Shown in pieces: positions 33,190-44,100 of a stretch of DNA of 64,000 nt. The stretch's first letter is position 1; the number at the start of each line of letters is the position of its first letter. The stretch covers positions 30,865 to 94,864 of the forward strand of contig JAMPBO010000008.1 in NCBI GenBank assembly GCA_023666705.1, written 5' to 3'. Both the position numbers and the translations under genes were made by a program. Source of the stretch: Bacteroides sp. (GTDB lineage Bacteria > Bacillota > Clostridia > Lachnospirales > Lachnospiraceae). A model generated the notes under the pieces. It did no database searches. It worked only from the letters and a program-made list of their open reading frames with translations, and was not told the DNA's origin.

Positions 33190-33633
33190 TTAATCATATT
33201 GATGTTTGGAAACACCTATCTCCTTCCACATTCTTACAACCGTACCCTTTCCCATCTCGGACTCAACAGCAAGCTTGTCCATAAAAGCCTCCATAAAGGA
33301 AAATCCCATGCCTGACCTGTCATCCTCCGGCTTGCTTGTATACATGGGCTCCATTGCTTGTTTTATGTCACGGATGCCCTTTCCCTCATCCTTTACCTCG
33401 ATAAAAACCGTCCTTTTTTCAATTTTTGCCGTAATGCGGATTTTCCCAACCGTCTCCTCATACCCGTGTATAATTGAATTTGTAACTGCCTCCGACACTG
33501 CTGTTTTTATGTCCGACACCTCCTCCAAAGTAGGATTCGTCTTTGTGATAAATGCCGCCACAACCATTCTGGCAAAGCTTTCATTTTGAGCAATGCCTGA
33601 AAATTCCACCATCATTTCGTTTGTATTATTCAT
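33190..33633 (-). CDS. spoIIAB: anti-sigma F factor, serine kinase
   Basis: 147 residues with a GHKL/HATPase fold: N-box ESVTNSIIHGYEE (as EAVTNSIIHGYEE), G1-box VKDEGKGIRD, and G2-box DDRSGMGFSFMEAFMDKL. It binds sigma-F and phosphorylates SpoIIAA on serine using ATP. Its ATG overlaps the end of spoIIAA by 8 bases and sigF starts 4 bp after its stop, the classical spoIIA layout. Confidence 0.95.
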   Translation of the reverse strand: MNNTNEMMVEFSGIAQNESFARMVVAAFITKTNPTLEEVSDIKTAVSEAVTNSIIHGYEETVGKIRITAKIEKRTVFIEVKDEGKGIRDIKQAMEPMYTSKPEDDRSGMGFSFMEAFMDKLAVESEMGKGTVVRMWKEIGVSKHQYD

Positions 33634-33979
33634 AATATCCTCCCTTTAATAACTCCTCGATTATCTCCTCCTTTGAGTCCTTTTTCCCCACGATTCTGTA
33701 AATTCCCGACATGGTAAGCACCTTGTCTATGGCAGGACATACGTTTATGACAAACACGCTGCCTCCGTCATCATGAACCTTTCTGTACCTGCCTGTGATA
33801 AGTCCTATCCCTGAGCTGTCCATAAAGGTTGTTTTTTCAAAATCAAATATGAGATATTTCACATCATTTTTTTCAAAAACACGCTCCGTCTTCCTTTTTA
33901 TTCTGTCGGCGGAGAAATGATCCAACTCCTTGGGCAGATAATAAATCATTACATGATTGCTGATTTCAAATGTCTCCAT
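33626..33979 (-). CDS. spoIIAA: anti-sigma F factor antagonist
   Basis: 117 residues from the ATG at 33979, chosen because AAAGGAG lies just ahead; the frame open to 34054 has none. STAS domain with FDFEKTTFMDSSGIGLITGR, where the serine of DSSGIG is the phosphorylation site. When dephosphorylated by SpoIIE it displaces sigma-F from SpoIIAB. The sigma-H promoter expected upstream was not clear to me. Confidence 0.94.
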   Translation of the reverse strand: METFEISNHVMIYYLPKELDHFSADRIKRKTERVFEKNDVKYLIFDFEKTTFMDSSGIGLITGRYRKVHDDGGSVFVINVCPAIDKVLTMSGIYRIVGKKDSKEEIIEELLKGGYYE

Positions 33980-34067
33980 TTCTACACTCCTTTTCCCTAC
34001 ATTAATTTTATATTGAAAATAAGCAGCTTTGGCATCATCGTCCGTTTTCCGCAAAAAGACAAAAAAA

Positions 34068-34153
34068 GATTGTCACAACCAAAAACCACATGTGAACCTA
34101 TACACCTTGTACGTGCTCCTTCGTTCCTATATGGCTTGTCCGTTGTGACAATC
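34068..34153 (-). terminator. terminator-like hairpin with a long loop
   Basis: GATTGTCACAAC and GTTGTGACAATC form a 12-bp perfect stem around a 62-base loop. On the minus strand the stem is followed by TTTTTTT, so it can end the zinc-ribbon/TPR gene. The loop is unusually long for a simple terminator. Confidence 0.65.
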
Positions 34154-34186
34154 CCTTTATATGTATGTATTTACTTTCTTTTTTCT

Positions 34187-35329
34187 TTATTCGTTTTCTA
34201 TCATCGCCCTGATATCATCCTCAGACATTCCCGTCTTTACGTTTGAGTAATCCGGTACGGAATTATCCTTCATGGTTGCCTTATTTTCCAATTCCTCAAC
34301 CTTGATATTTAGGGCTGCTATCTGCTCATTCAGCTCCGTGATTGTAGTATTTTTGGTAGCAAGCTCTTCACTGTAGGACTTTAAAAGCTCCTCATTATCG
34401 CTCCGGATTTTCTTTTTCTGTGCAGGCACAATGACAAAGAATAACAGCAATATGCCAATCACAAGTCCCAGGAGAACATAGGCTCCTGAATATCTCGCAA
34501 GACTTACTTCCCCATACTCGCCAAGCTTAACCGTGCTGTCAAGCTTCGACTTTTTAAATTCCTTGAATATATTTGACTTGTCATTTTCACTCTCGCTTTC
34601 AAGTCCACCGCCTGACGTAATTGCAAGCTCCTCCATATATACATCATCCAAAAGTCCATCATCCTCAATGGACTCCTTTGACATGAGCATAATATTTTCA
34701 TCCGTGTGTCCCATCTCATGTAAATACCTGATTGCCTGCGGGTTTGCCTTGTCAATCTTCAAAACTCTCCGTAAGGTTGTTCCCGCCTTCTCATAATTTT
34801 CTGAGTGAATGTATATAAGTGCAAGCAAAAGATATCCTTTTACGAAATGCGGATTTTCACCAAGCACATTTTTAAGCTGGATAATCGCAAGGTCATAGTC
34901 TCCCGACTCAGCATAGCCTAAGGCTATGTTGTATTTTTTGGTCATTTGGTCCACAAATGCAAGCCTTGATGGGTCTTTTTTCAGCTCCTTTAAATATTTG
35001 GATGCAATATTGTTTGAGTCCTCATAATTAATACTCATTACAAAATGGCTAATTGCCTCCACGACCTCGCCCATTTCGTAATAAATAAGACCAAGCAGAT
35101 TTCTTGTCATCACATTCTTTTTGTTATACCGGAGCGACAGCTTTAAGGATTCTATGGCACCCGACAAATCCCTTGCGACTGCCTTGTCGTAGCCGATATT
35201 ATAGTGGTAATTGGACGTATTATGTGCCTTTCTTGCCACTTCAATATGCATACCGCAGCCACTGCAATATCCGTTTTTCAGAACTCTTTCTCCACAGATG
35301 GGACAAAGAACAGGTCTTGTAACTGCCAT
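34187..35329 (-). CDS. zinc-ribbon/TPR membrane protein
   Basis: 380 residues. An N-terminal zinc ribbon CPICGERVLKNGYCSGCG (two CxxC pairs) leads into 4-5 TPR repeats (YDKAVARDLSGAIESLKLSL, AIIQLKNVLGENPHFVKGYL). A linker with acidic stretches follows, then one membrane helix (VLLGLVIGILLLFFVIVPA, ~290) and a C-terminal coiled coil (ITELNEQIAALNIKVEELEN). It looks like a membrane-tethered scaffold with the TPRs in the cytoplasm. No named function. It lies between folC and the spoIIA operon in the same direction. Confidence 0.7.
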   Translation of the reverse strand: MAVTRPVLCPICGERVLKNGYCSGCGMHIEVARKAHNTSNYHYNIGYDKAVARDLSGAIESLKLSLRYNKKNVMTRNLLGLIYYEMGEVVEAISHFVMSINYEDSNNIASKYLKELKKDPSRLAFVDQMTKKYNIALGYAESGDYDLAIIQLKNVLGENPHFVKGYLLLALIYIHSENYEKAGTTLRRVLKIDKANPQAIRYLHEMGHTDENIMLMSKESIEDDGLLDDVYMEELAITSGGGLESESENDKSNIFKEFKKSKLDSTVKLGEYGEVSLARYSGAYVLLGLVIGILLLFFVIVPAQKKKIRSDNEELLKSYSEELATKNTTITELNEQIAALNIKVEELENKATMKDNSVPDYSNVKTGMSEDDIRAMIENE

Positions 35330-35331
35330 GG

Positions 35332-35514
35332 CTATCTCCTCACTCTGCTTTGTATACGGGTAATATTGCTCATTTCAGCCTCTCTTAAATCCGATGTCAT
35401 TTGCATCACAATATCACTGATATCCTTTAAATCATTGCTGTATATTGCTTCCTCAGCCTGATTTACTTCAGGTATCGGTTTAAATCTCTTAAGCTCTTCC
35501 TCAAAATTTATCAT
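35332..35514 (-). CDS. small conserved protein of unknown function
   Basis: 60 residues, acidic in the first half, with FEEELKRFKPIPEVNQAEEA and SDIVMQMTSDLREAEM. It starts at 35514 immediately after the folC stop and ends 2 bp before the zinc-ribbon/TPR gene, so it is translated within that operon. Likely helical, no membrane segment, no known motif. Its tight packing between two real genes supports it as coding. Confidence 0.6.
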   Translation of the reverse strand: MINFEEELKRFKPIPEVNQAEEAIYSNDLKDISDIVMQMTSDLREAEMSNITRIQSRVRR

Positions 35515-36882
35515 TTATTCTACCTCCGACAGGCTTTCACATAAGCCCGGCTCATCCACAAGCTCCTTGATTGCTCCCACAAGATAAAGGGAGCCTGCAC
35601 AAAATAGTATATCATTTTCATCCACTGCCCTGCCATATGCCTTCAAAAAAAGCGTCCTTAAATCGTCATCCGCACAAACCGCAATGTCACGGCATTTGAC
35701 ATGCTGCCTGAAAAGGTCTGCAACCGTCCCTGCACTTACTCCTCTTTCATTTTGCAGTGCCGTCACATACAAATTCTTCAACTTAAGTTCACTGCAAAGG
35801 ATGTCTGTCATTGTTATGTAGTCTTTGTCACTGCTGACGGCAAAAAACAGGGATATGTCCCTGCTGCCGTAAAGTGCCTTCACCGTTTCGGTAAATCTTT
35901 TTATGGCATCCGGGTTATGTGCTCCGTCCAAAACAAGGTGGCTGCCATAGCGTTCCATCCTGCCCTGCCACCTGAAATGTAATAGTCCTCTTTTTACCAC
36001 ATCCTCCGCCATGACCCCTTTTTCCACGCTGCCGTCATCAAACAGGGCATGGCATGCGTGAAGTGCCAATATGGCATTGTCCACCTGATATAATGCATTT
36101 CCATTTTCAAGCTTTAAATGGTCATAATTATAATAACGATTGCGGACAGAAAAATCAATGGTTTTATCTGTGAATTCATTTATTATATATTTTGTTTTTG
36201 CGACATTTATTGCATTTGCGTCCTTTTTGGCAGCAATTTCCTCTATCACCGCATCCGCCTCACAATATCCTGTACCATAAACAACAGGCACACCGCCTTT
36301 TATGATTCCTGCCTTTTCCGCCGCAATTTCCTCTATGGTGTTGCCAAGATACATGGTATGGTCGAGTCCGATTGCCGTTATCACGCACACGCTCGGCATC
36401 AATATGTTTGTAGCATCCAGCCGTCCACCCAAGCCCGTTTCGTATATGACAAAATCAAGGTCCTTATCCGCAAAATAAAGTGCCGCCATGGCAAATATAT
36501 ATTCAAAAAATGAAATATGTGCATTGCCACATGCCGTCTCCTCATCCACAACAGCTTTGATGCGGAGAAACACATCCAAAAATTCATCATCTGATATCAT
36601 TTGCTCCGTTTTGCCCTGTACCATGGCAATTCTCTCATTTACCCTGACAAGATGAGGGGATGTAAATATGCCTACATTGTAACCTGCACTGACCAAAAGC
36701 TCCTTGATAAACTGTGCAGTGGAGCCCTTGCCATTGGTTCCTGCTATATGTATGGCAGGGCATGCCATGTGCGGATTTCCCATTTTGTTCATAATCCGCA
36801 TCAGGTTGTCATTGCCTGTCTTGCCCCTGTCGTTAAATTTGGGAATATGATAAATGTAATCTACTGCTTCCTGATATGTCAT
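35515..36882 (-). CDS. folC: bifunctional folylpolyglutamate/dihydrofolate synthase
   Basis: 455 residues. P-loop HIAGTNGKGSTAQFI near residue 45, then VGIFTSPHLVRVNERI, ETGLGGRLDATNIL, TAIGLDHTMYLGNTIEEIA and the C-terminal domain with LVLDGAHNPDAIK. It adds glutamates to folate (Mur ligase superfamily). Preceded by queF with a 2-bp gap and followed by the small 60-residue gene. Length matches the family. Confidence 0.95.
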   Translation of the reverse strand: MTYQEAVDYIYHIPKFNDRGKTGNDNLMRIMNKMGNPHMACPAIHIAGTNGKGSTAQFIKELLVSAGYNVGIFTSPHLVRVNERIAMVQGKTEQMISDDEFLDVFLRIKAVVDEETACGNAHISFFEYIFAMAALYFADKDLDFVIYETGLGGRLDATNILMPSVCVITAIGLDHTMYLGNTIEEIAAEKAGIIKGGVPVVYGTGYCEADAVIEEIAAKKDANAINVAKTKYIINEFTDKTIDFSVRNRYYNYDHLKLENGNALYQVDNAILALHACHALFDDGSVEKGVMAEDVVKRGLLHFRWQGRMERYGSHLVLDGAHNPDAIKRFTETVKALYGSRDISLFFAVSSDKDYITMTDILCSELKLKNLYVTALQNERGVSAGTVADLFRQHVKCRDIAVCADDDLRTLFLKAYGRAVDENDILFCAGSLYLVGAIKELVDEPGLCESLSEVE

Positions 36883-36884
36883 AC

Positions 36885-37379
36885 TTACCTGTTATCCACC
36901 TTTTCCGGGTACATATCGTGCTGTACCAGCCTTTCATATGCCACCTGCTCCCATTTTGTGCCCGGTCTGCCATAATTACAATACGGGTCTATGGAAATGC
37001 CTCCCCGCGGAGTAAACTTGCCCCAAACCTCTATGTACTTTGGATCCATCAGTTTTATCAAATCCTTCATAATAATGTTGACACAGTCCTCATGGAAGTC
37101 TCCATGATTTCTGAAGCTAAACAGATAAAGCTTTAAAGACTTACTCTCAACCATAAGCTTTTCCGGTATGTATGAAATGTATATCGTTGCAAAATCAGGC
37201 TGTCCCGTTATGGGGCATAGGCTTGTAAATTCAGGACAGTTAAATTTTACGAAATAATCGTTTTCCTGATGCTTATTGACAAAGGTTTCCAATAGCTTGG
37301 GTGAATAATCCATTGGATACTCCACTTTTTTATTTCCAAGAAGGCTGATGCCCTCCGTTTCCTGTTTCGTTCTTGCCAT
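36885..37379 (-). CDS. queF: NADPH-dependent 7-cyano-7-deazaguanine reductase
   Basis: 164 residues, the short (unimodular) QueF. The catalytic cysteine is in [14 protein letters not shown], the NADPH-binding motif is [16 protein letters not shown], and the ending is [16 protein letters not shown]. It reduces preQ0 to preQ1 on the way to queuosine in tRNA. The other preQ0 genes are not in the window. Lies between addA and folC. Confidence 0.95.
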   Translation of the reverse strand: MARTKQETEGISLLGNKKVEYPMDYSPKLLETFVNKHQENDYFVKFNCPEFTSLCPITGQPDFATIYISYIPEKLMVESKSLKLYLFSFRNHGDFHEDCVNIIMKDLIKLMDPKYIEVWGKFTPRGGISIDPYCNYGRPGTKWEQVAYERLVQHDMYPEKVDNR

Positions 37380-37400
37380 AGTTATTTCTCCTCCTGTCTG

Positions 37401-40400
37401 TTATTCTATCGGTATAATTTCATTTAGATAAAATGAGTATATAAGCTTTTCCTTAACCGTGCAACCCGTAAGTCGTTCCAAGGTCTCACCGTAATATTTA
37501 AGCTGTGCATGGTAACGGCTGATAAGCACATCCGCACTTGCCGCATCCGTCTTGTAATCCATGAGAATAATATCGTCTCCCTCGTAAAAAAATGCATCAA
37601 TGATTCCCTGTACGATAATGACGTCATCCCCGCTTTCCCCATAAATCTCACTGACTGGTATACCGATGGAAAACTGCTGTTCCTTTTGCAGATTTCCCGC
37701 CTTTGCCGCCAAAATCATTCTCTGCCCAAGGGATGACTGCAGCATATCGTTTATCTTTCTTATGTTTACCGCCTTTGCTTCGATATCGGTAAATATGCCC
37801 TCCGCTACCAGTCCTGCTTTGCTTTTTGCTATCATATCCTTATAGTCACTGTCAGGCTCCAGTGCAGCAAAGTCAAGCAGCTCCATAAATTTATGTACAA
37901 GGGTTCCCCGCTCGGCACCTGTAAGCCTGTTTTGATTTTCACCATCCACCGTCGTTTCCAAAGCCGTGTCATCTGCAAAGACAGTTTCCTTATATTCTTC
38001 TGAAACATCATAGGAAGCTCCGTCGTATGCTTTCATTTTCTTGATTTCAGAAATGGACATCTTGCTCTTAATTTCTGTAAGCCGTTCATACGGGTAAACG
38101 TATGCAAAGCTTTCCCTGTACTCCCTGTACAGTGCATCCTTGGGGCTGTCTAATGCATCCTTAATAACCATATCCAAATTTACCGCCTGCTTTGCCTGTT
38201 CGTTTATTTCTTTTCCTGCAAGCTCCGACGGCTTCACAATAACCGTGTTTATTTCCGCGCCGTATTTCCCATCATTTGCAAGCTGGTCATACCGTTCCAT
38301 ACAGGCAAAAATCCATCCGAGAAAGGTTCGTTCCCCTGCCCTTACACCATACGGCAAAAGAACTTGCTTTGCGGTATCTGCTTTACGCTTTACATCCTCA
38401 TAGGATGCAACTGTCCCTGTAAGTATCAGCTTTTCCTTCGCCCTTGTCATTGCAACATAAAGGATTCTCATTTCCTCCGCAAGGGTTTCCTGCTTCATAA
38501 TAAGGCTTACGGCATCCCGCATGACGGTCTTTTTTCTGTACCTCTTATCACGGTACATCCGCTTCGATGCCAAATAATAATCCGCATGGATAATAATATT
38601 ATCCCGCATATCCTGCATGTTAAACTGCTTTCCAAGCCCACTTACAAACACAATCGGAAATTCAAGTCCCTTACTTTTGTGCATCGTCATGACCCGAACC
38701 ACATCCTCGTCATCCCCGATTGTATTTGCCTCTCCAAAATCAACCTCATTTATTTTCAGCTTCTCAACATAACGCAGAAAATTAAACAACCCCTTAAAGT
38801 TTCCATCCTCAAACGTTCTTGCCTTTTCTATGAGCATGTTTATATTTGCACGCCTTCTTTCTCCCATGGGCATTGCAAGGGCATAGTAATAATATCCCGT
38901 TATATCCAGTGCCTTTAACAGAAGCTCCGAAATGGACATGCTTATCTTATCCTGCTTTAGCTCCTTTAGCTTGTCAAAAAATACACCAAGCTTACGGCTG
39001 ATGTCATCCGTCTTATCCTCCATGTAACAGATACATTTATCATACAGCAGCGTTGTGCTTTTCAGTGTCTCATCCCCATATTCACATATGACAGCCAGCT
39101 CGTTTTCACAAAGCCCTCCTATGGGCGACATAAGCACTGCCGCAAGTGGAATATCCTGCCTGGAATTATCAACAACGGACAAAAGGGACATTAAAATCCG
39201 TATCTCCGTTGCCTCAAAGTACCCTTGCGGATCCTCCACATAAACAGGAATATTCATGGCGGATAATGTATTATAAAGGGCATCCCCATAACTTGAAATA
39301 CTCCGCACCAGTATAACGATATCCCTGTAGCACGCCTTTCGGTACTCACCGCCCTCCTCGTCAAATACATACATTGGCGACACGCCGCCCACAAGTGTCT
39401 TTATTCTTTCTCCTATCATGGCAGCCTCAAGCTTTATCTTGTCGGCTTCTATCTTTTCTTCATCAGCTTCTTCCGCCGGAAAACCTTTCTTTCCTGTTTC
39501 TGCATTTTTTTCAGAACCCATATTTTTTTTCTTACCAGCTTCCGCACCAGCACCCATATCAACTACCATCAGCTCTGCACAGCTGCTTACGTTCACGGTT
39601 TCCATCGGCATCGGATATTCCTTGGATGGTACAAGTGCAACATCGTCGTTATACTCTATACCGCCAAGGTCCTGTCCCATGAGCTGATAGAAAAAATAAT
39701 TGACCGCATTTAGCACCACGGCTCTGGAACGGAAATTATTTTTCAGCTCAATTTTCACCTCTGGCACATTATCGTTCCTGCTATATACAGGAAACCTGTC
39801 ATATTTACCCACAAACAAATCAGGTCTTGCCATTCTGAATTTGTAAATGCTCTGCTTGACATCACCTACAAGAAACACGTTATATTTCCCATCACACATA
39901 CCCGAAACAGACATCAGGATATCCTCCTGAAGAAAATTACTGTCCTGGTATTCATCTATGTATATTTCATCGTACCGCTCCATGATGCTCCGTCCGATTT
40001 CCGTAGGAACAGCCCGCTTTACATGGACCCCATTCTCCCACGTCTCCTCGTAACCACCGCAGCAAAGCTGATATGCAAAATGCTCAATATCAGAAAATTC
40101 CATGGTGTGCCGTTTCTTTTTTTCCTCCATAAACCGAATGGAAAATTCCCGGACCAGACATAGCAAGTCGGAAAGATATATGCCTGTTTCAGCAAGCTCA
40201 TCCATTGCCTCCTGCCTGCTCACCTTAAAAATATCCAATGTCTTTATACGGCTTTTATACCCTTCACGAAGCTCCTTAAATTTTGTGACAAGCCTCTCGT
40301 CAAATTCATCTCCTTTGCATGGCTTTAATCTTTGCCATGCTACGCTGCTTATCACTTCATGTATGTCGCCGTATGTATGTGCTTCGCAGAGCCGCTTTAT

Positions 40401-41174
40401 GATTTCCTTATCCTTCCCTGCCGCTTCTTTATTTTTATATGGTCCTCCTGCTTCATCCGTAAGTGCTTCTGCAAGGCAGACCAGTTCCCATGCTTCGCCT
40501 GCCGTCTTTTCTGACAGCTTCACAAGCTCCTTTACCCACAGCAGACCTTCAAAATCCTCAGGGGTACCCGCCTCATAGGCATGCTCTGCCAAGCGTAGCC
40601 ACTCCATCGGGTCAGGATATGAGCCTGCCATATTATATATTTTCAAAATCTGCTCCCTCAGACCTCCGTCATCCTTATCCCCGCCAAACAAATCTACAAG
40701 CCTTAAAAATGCAGAGCACTCCTCCTGTTTTCCATTATATTTTTCCTCAAACAGGGCATCCATAACATCAGCCTTTAATAACTCAATCATTCCCCTGTCG
40801 CCTATGCCAAAATCGGAGTCTATATCAAGCAGACTGAAATATTCCCTGACAATTCTTAAGCAAAAGCTATCAATTGTAGTTATGTCCGCCCTGTTTATGA
40901 GTGCAAGCTGCTTTGTCAGATGTCTGTTGTCAGGTCTTTTTTCAAGCTCACTCCACAGCCTTGCCGATATTTTGTCACGCATTTGGGCTGCTGCCGCCTT
41001 TGTGAAGGTCACAACAAGAAAGCGGTCTATATCTAAAGGCTTTGTCTCATCCAATATTCTGCTGCAGATTCTCTCAACAAGCACCGCCGTTTTTCCTGAG
41101 CCTGCAGCTGCTGATACAAGAATCGTTTTATCCCGTAAATCAATTGCACTTTTTTGTTCATTCGTCCACGCCAT
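37401..41174 (-). CDS. addA: ATP-dependent helicase/nuclease subunit A
   Basis: 1257 residues from the ATG at 41174, set by GGGAGG ahead; the frame open to 41312 overlaps addB. UvrD-type helicase: Walker A SAAAGSGKTAVLVERI near residue 25, FTKAAAAQMRDK, EIYIDEYQDSNFLQ, VGDVKQSIYKFRMARPD, VRVMTMHKSKGLEFP and LYVAMTRAKEKL. The C-terminal nuclease has GIIDAFFYEGDDIILMDYKTD in part (MDYKTD). With AddB it processes double-strand breaks for recombination. It overlaps addB by 17 bases. Confidence 0.96.
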   Translation of the reverse strand: MAWTNEQKSAIDLRDKTILVSAAAGSGKTAVLVERICSRILDETKPLDIDRFLVVTFTKAAAAQMRDKISARLWSELEKRPDNRHLTKQLALINRADITTIDSFCLRIVREYFSLLDIDSDFGIGDRGMIELLKADVMDALFEEKYNGKQEECSAFLRLVDLFGGDKDDGGLREQILKIYNMAGSYPDPMEWLRLAEHAYEAGTPEDFEGLLWVKELVKLSEKTAGEAWELVCLAEALTDEAGGPYKNKEAAGKDKEIIKRLCEAHTYGDIHEVISSVAWQRLKPCKGDEFDERLVTKFKELREGYKSRIKTLDIFKVSRQEAMDELAETGIYLSDLLCLVREFSIRFMEEKKKRHTMEFSDIEHFAYQLCCGGYEETWENGVHVKRAVPTEIGRSIMERYDEIYIDEYQDSNFLQEDILMSVSGMCDGKYNVFLVGDVKQSIYKFRMARPDLFVGKYDRFPVYSRNDNVPEVKIELKNNFRSRAVVLNAVNYFFYQLMGQDLGGIEYNDDVALVPSKEYPMPMETVNVSSCAELMVVDMGAGAEAGKKKNMGSEKNAETGKKGFPAEEADEEKIEADKIKLEAAMIGERIKTLVGGVSPMYVFDEEGGEYRKACYRDIVILVRSISSYGDALYNTLSAMNIPVYVEDPQGYFEATEIRILMSLLSVVDNSRQDIPLAAVLMSPIGGLCENELAVICEYGDETLKSTTLLYDKCICYMEDKTDDISRKLGVFFDKLKELKQDKISMSISELLLKALDITGYYYYALAMPMGERRRANINMLIEKARTFEDGNFKGLFNFLRYVEKLKINEVDFGEANTIGDDEDVVRVMTMHKSKGLEFPIVFVSGLGKQFNMQDMRDNIIIHADYYLASKRMYRDKRYRKKTVMRDAVSLIMKQETLAEEMRILYVAMTRAKEKLILTGTVASYEDVKRKADTAKQVLLPYGVRAGERTFLGWIFACMERYDQLANDGKYGAEINTVIVKPSELAGKEINEQAKQAVNLDMVIKDALDSPKDALYREYRESFAYVYPYERLTEIKSKMSISEIKKMKAYDGASYDVSEEYKETVFADDTALETTVDGENQNRLTGAERGTLVHKFMELLDFAALEPDSDYKDMIAKSKAGLVAEGIFTDIEAKAVNIRKINDMLQSSLGQRMILAAKAGNLQKEQQFSIGIPVSEIYGESGDDVIIVQGIIDAFFYEGDDIILMDYKTDAASADVLISRYHAQLKYYGETLERLTGCTVKEKLIYSFYLNEIIPIE

Positions 41175-44100
41175 TTGGTTTACCTCCCAAGTCCGAGACA
41201 ATTTTTTGATATACAAGCTCCTTGTCGCCGCTTCCATACCGCATATGCCGGTATTCGTTTCCGCCATATCTGTCGTCAAATCTGCACACGGATTTGTATG
41301 GGCAGTATTCACACGCAGCCTTACCCTTGTTCAAAACAGGCTTTTTACTGATATCGCCTGCAAGTATTTTATCCGCAAGCTCCCCTGCCTTTTTCATTGC
41401 AAAATCCGCCATGGTATTCACCATGCCGTCTGCATTATTAATTCCCTTTAAAGTAAGCTTCTTTTCCCGTTCCAGCTGTGCCTTAGCCTCATCGGCGGCA
41501 TCCACATACGGATCCTTAAACTGATAATAATACATGCCTTCGGGAACTATTTTTAATTCTTCTGCATACCCCTTGCCGTACTGCTCTTTCACAAGTGCAA
41601 CCATCACATTCATGTATACCGCAAGCTGAAGCTGGAGTCCCTCGTAAAGCTCATTTATCCTAAAATCGTAATTACCTGATTTATAATCGATGATTCGAAG
41701 CCTTACAAGCCCCTGCTCCCTGTCAAAATAGACGTCTCCACGGTCCACAATACCCTTCAGGGTTACGGGTGCCTTATTTTCATGCTCCAGCGGCCGTTCA
41801 AATTTGTATTCAAAAAATTCAGGCTTAAGTATATCCTTACAGGTTATATTTCTTAGCATTTCCGCTGTCCTTTGTCCAATTCGCACCAAAACGGTTTTAA
41901 GATATTGTACCTTACCGTCGTCATCATCAAATTCCGCCTCAAATGCATTTCCCACAAATGTCTCCACAAGCTTATCTCTTTCATCATCCGCAAGCCCTTC
42001 CCAGTCATTTCCCATATTGTCGTGAACATGCCTGTAAAGACGCTCCATGGAACTGTGCAGTATATTTCCGATGCTGATTGTGTTAAGCTCCTTAATCTGC
42101 CGTTCCCGAAGTCCCAGTATGTATTTTAAGAAATAGCTGTAGGCACAGCCTGCATATTGCTCCAGCCTTGACACCGACTGGGTGGACAGCTTAAGCTGTA
42201 TCAATCCGTAAACATCTCTGGTAAGACGTTCAGGGATATTACTGTATGCAATACCACTCCTGATAATGGAAAGAAGCTCATGCTCTCCCAAATCGCTGTA
42301 TAACCTGTAAAGACTGTTAAGGTTATTTAAGCTTTGCATATCCCCATCCATAAGCTTTTTTAAAAAGCCTATCAATATTTCTACAGAGGCTTCCTTCGTC
42401 GTTACGGCTTCCGAAGCTTTTTTCCCGTCCCTTACCGCAAGCCTTGGAAAAATATTACAGATTCTCTCTATGATATAGGACGGACGCATTGCCTCATTGT
42501 CCGCACCTGTCATCACATAGGAAATGTACAATCTGTCCTGCGGCTTTGTCATGCTCATATATAGATAAAATTGTTCCACATACACATTTATTTTGTCCGT
42601 AGGTGCCAGCTCATAGCCAAATGCCAGAAGCTTTTCCTTGTCCCTGTCGCTGATTATCTGTGCGGGATTCTCCCCGGACGGGATAATGCCGTCATTGGCG
42701 TCCAGCATAAAAATCACCTTTATGCCGTCAAGTCTGGTTCTTGTAATGTCTCCCACAATAACCATGTCAAGTGTTGATGGAATGATACCCATTTTCACAT
42801 CCTTCAGTCCAAGCTCAAACAGCTCATAAAACTCATCTATGGACACAACCTGCTCCGCCATAATTTGAAGCATTTTGTCAAGTATTTCCCCAATTTTTCC
42901 GTAAAGCCCTTCGTAGAGCCTTGCCAGCTCATGGTTTCCCAGCTCCCCGTACCGCTCTGCTGCATGCCCCAGCCTGGTTTCATAGTCAAGCCGCTCCATA
43001 AACTGCAACACAGCATTTACAAAATCAGCGATGGCGGCACGCTTTAACAGTCCCTTGTTTTTGATAAAAGGAGCAAATATCTCTAATACGCACTCTCTTG
43101 CATAATCAAGCTCCTCTCCCCACGCTCTCTGCCACATCCAAAGTCCTTTGATTCCCTTGGACAGCACATAATTGTCCATCAGCTCTATGTCATCGTCATT
43201 CAGCTCACTTACCGCACCTGACTTTAAAAATGCAAACATGCTGTCATAGGAAAAGCCGTCATCCACACAATGGATTGCATGGCAGATGCCATCGATAAAG
43301 GGATTGTTTTTTACAGGTATGCTATAATCCAAAAAATATGGTATGTCATACTTTGGCATAAGCTGGTGAAAAAGACCCTCCGCCTGCGTAAGTGCTCCCG
43401 TAATAATGGCAAAGTCCTTATAGCGGTATCCTTCGTTCCGTACCAGACTTCTTATGGTGGCAGCAGCACCTGCAATTTCCTCCCTCATGTTTCCGTATCG
43501 GGTTATGGCAATATGTTCCACCTCATCCTCATACCTTTTGTAGGGATACCGAAACAAATTCGCCTCTAACCATGAAAGCTCGTTGCGGCTTCTGTCTGCC
43601 GCTTTTTCCACATAAATAGGCTCCATGATGGAAATGTTGTTTGCCTCTGCCCTGTCACAAATACTTTTTATCGTCTTTCTTGTGAGATAAAAAAGCTCAT
43701 GCTCCGCCACATTTTCCTTTTCACTGTTTTCCCTGTCTATGGTCAACACGGAATAAACCTTCATGGAATGAAGCATAAGCTGCTCCACAACCAAGAGCTG
43801 AATCGGCGTAAAGCCCGTAAAGCCGTCCATAACAATAACACTTTTTTTGATAAGCTCCGAGGACGGAATACACTGTACCAAAAGCTCCGTTATCTCCTCG
43901 GCAACAATATATTCGTCGCCAAGCCTTTTTGTAAATGCATCGTGAATCAGCAACATATCCGTAAGCTTTTTTTCAAGCAGCGATGTCCCATCCCCCTCGG
44001 CTTTCAGCCGCTCTATCATTTCAGACAGTTTATCTCCCTTTATATCATACTGGTAAAGCTCTGACATCAGGGATTTGATTTCATCAATAAAGCCCGGCTT

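Noticed and set aside
38364..38918. Plus-strand 184-residue frame inside addA
   Set aside because: Antisense to conserved helicase motifs of AddA; no ribosome binding site or family resemblance.
40804..41451. Plus-strand 215-residue frame across the addA/addB junction
   Set aside because: Overlaps two well supported genes on the other strand, with Ser-rich composition typical of shadow frames.
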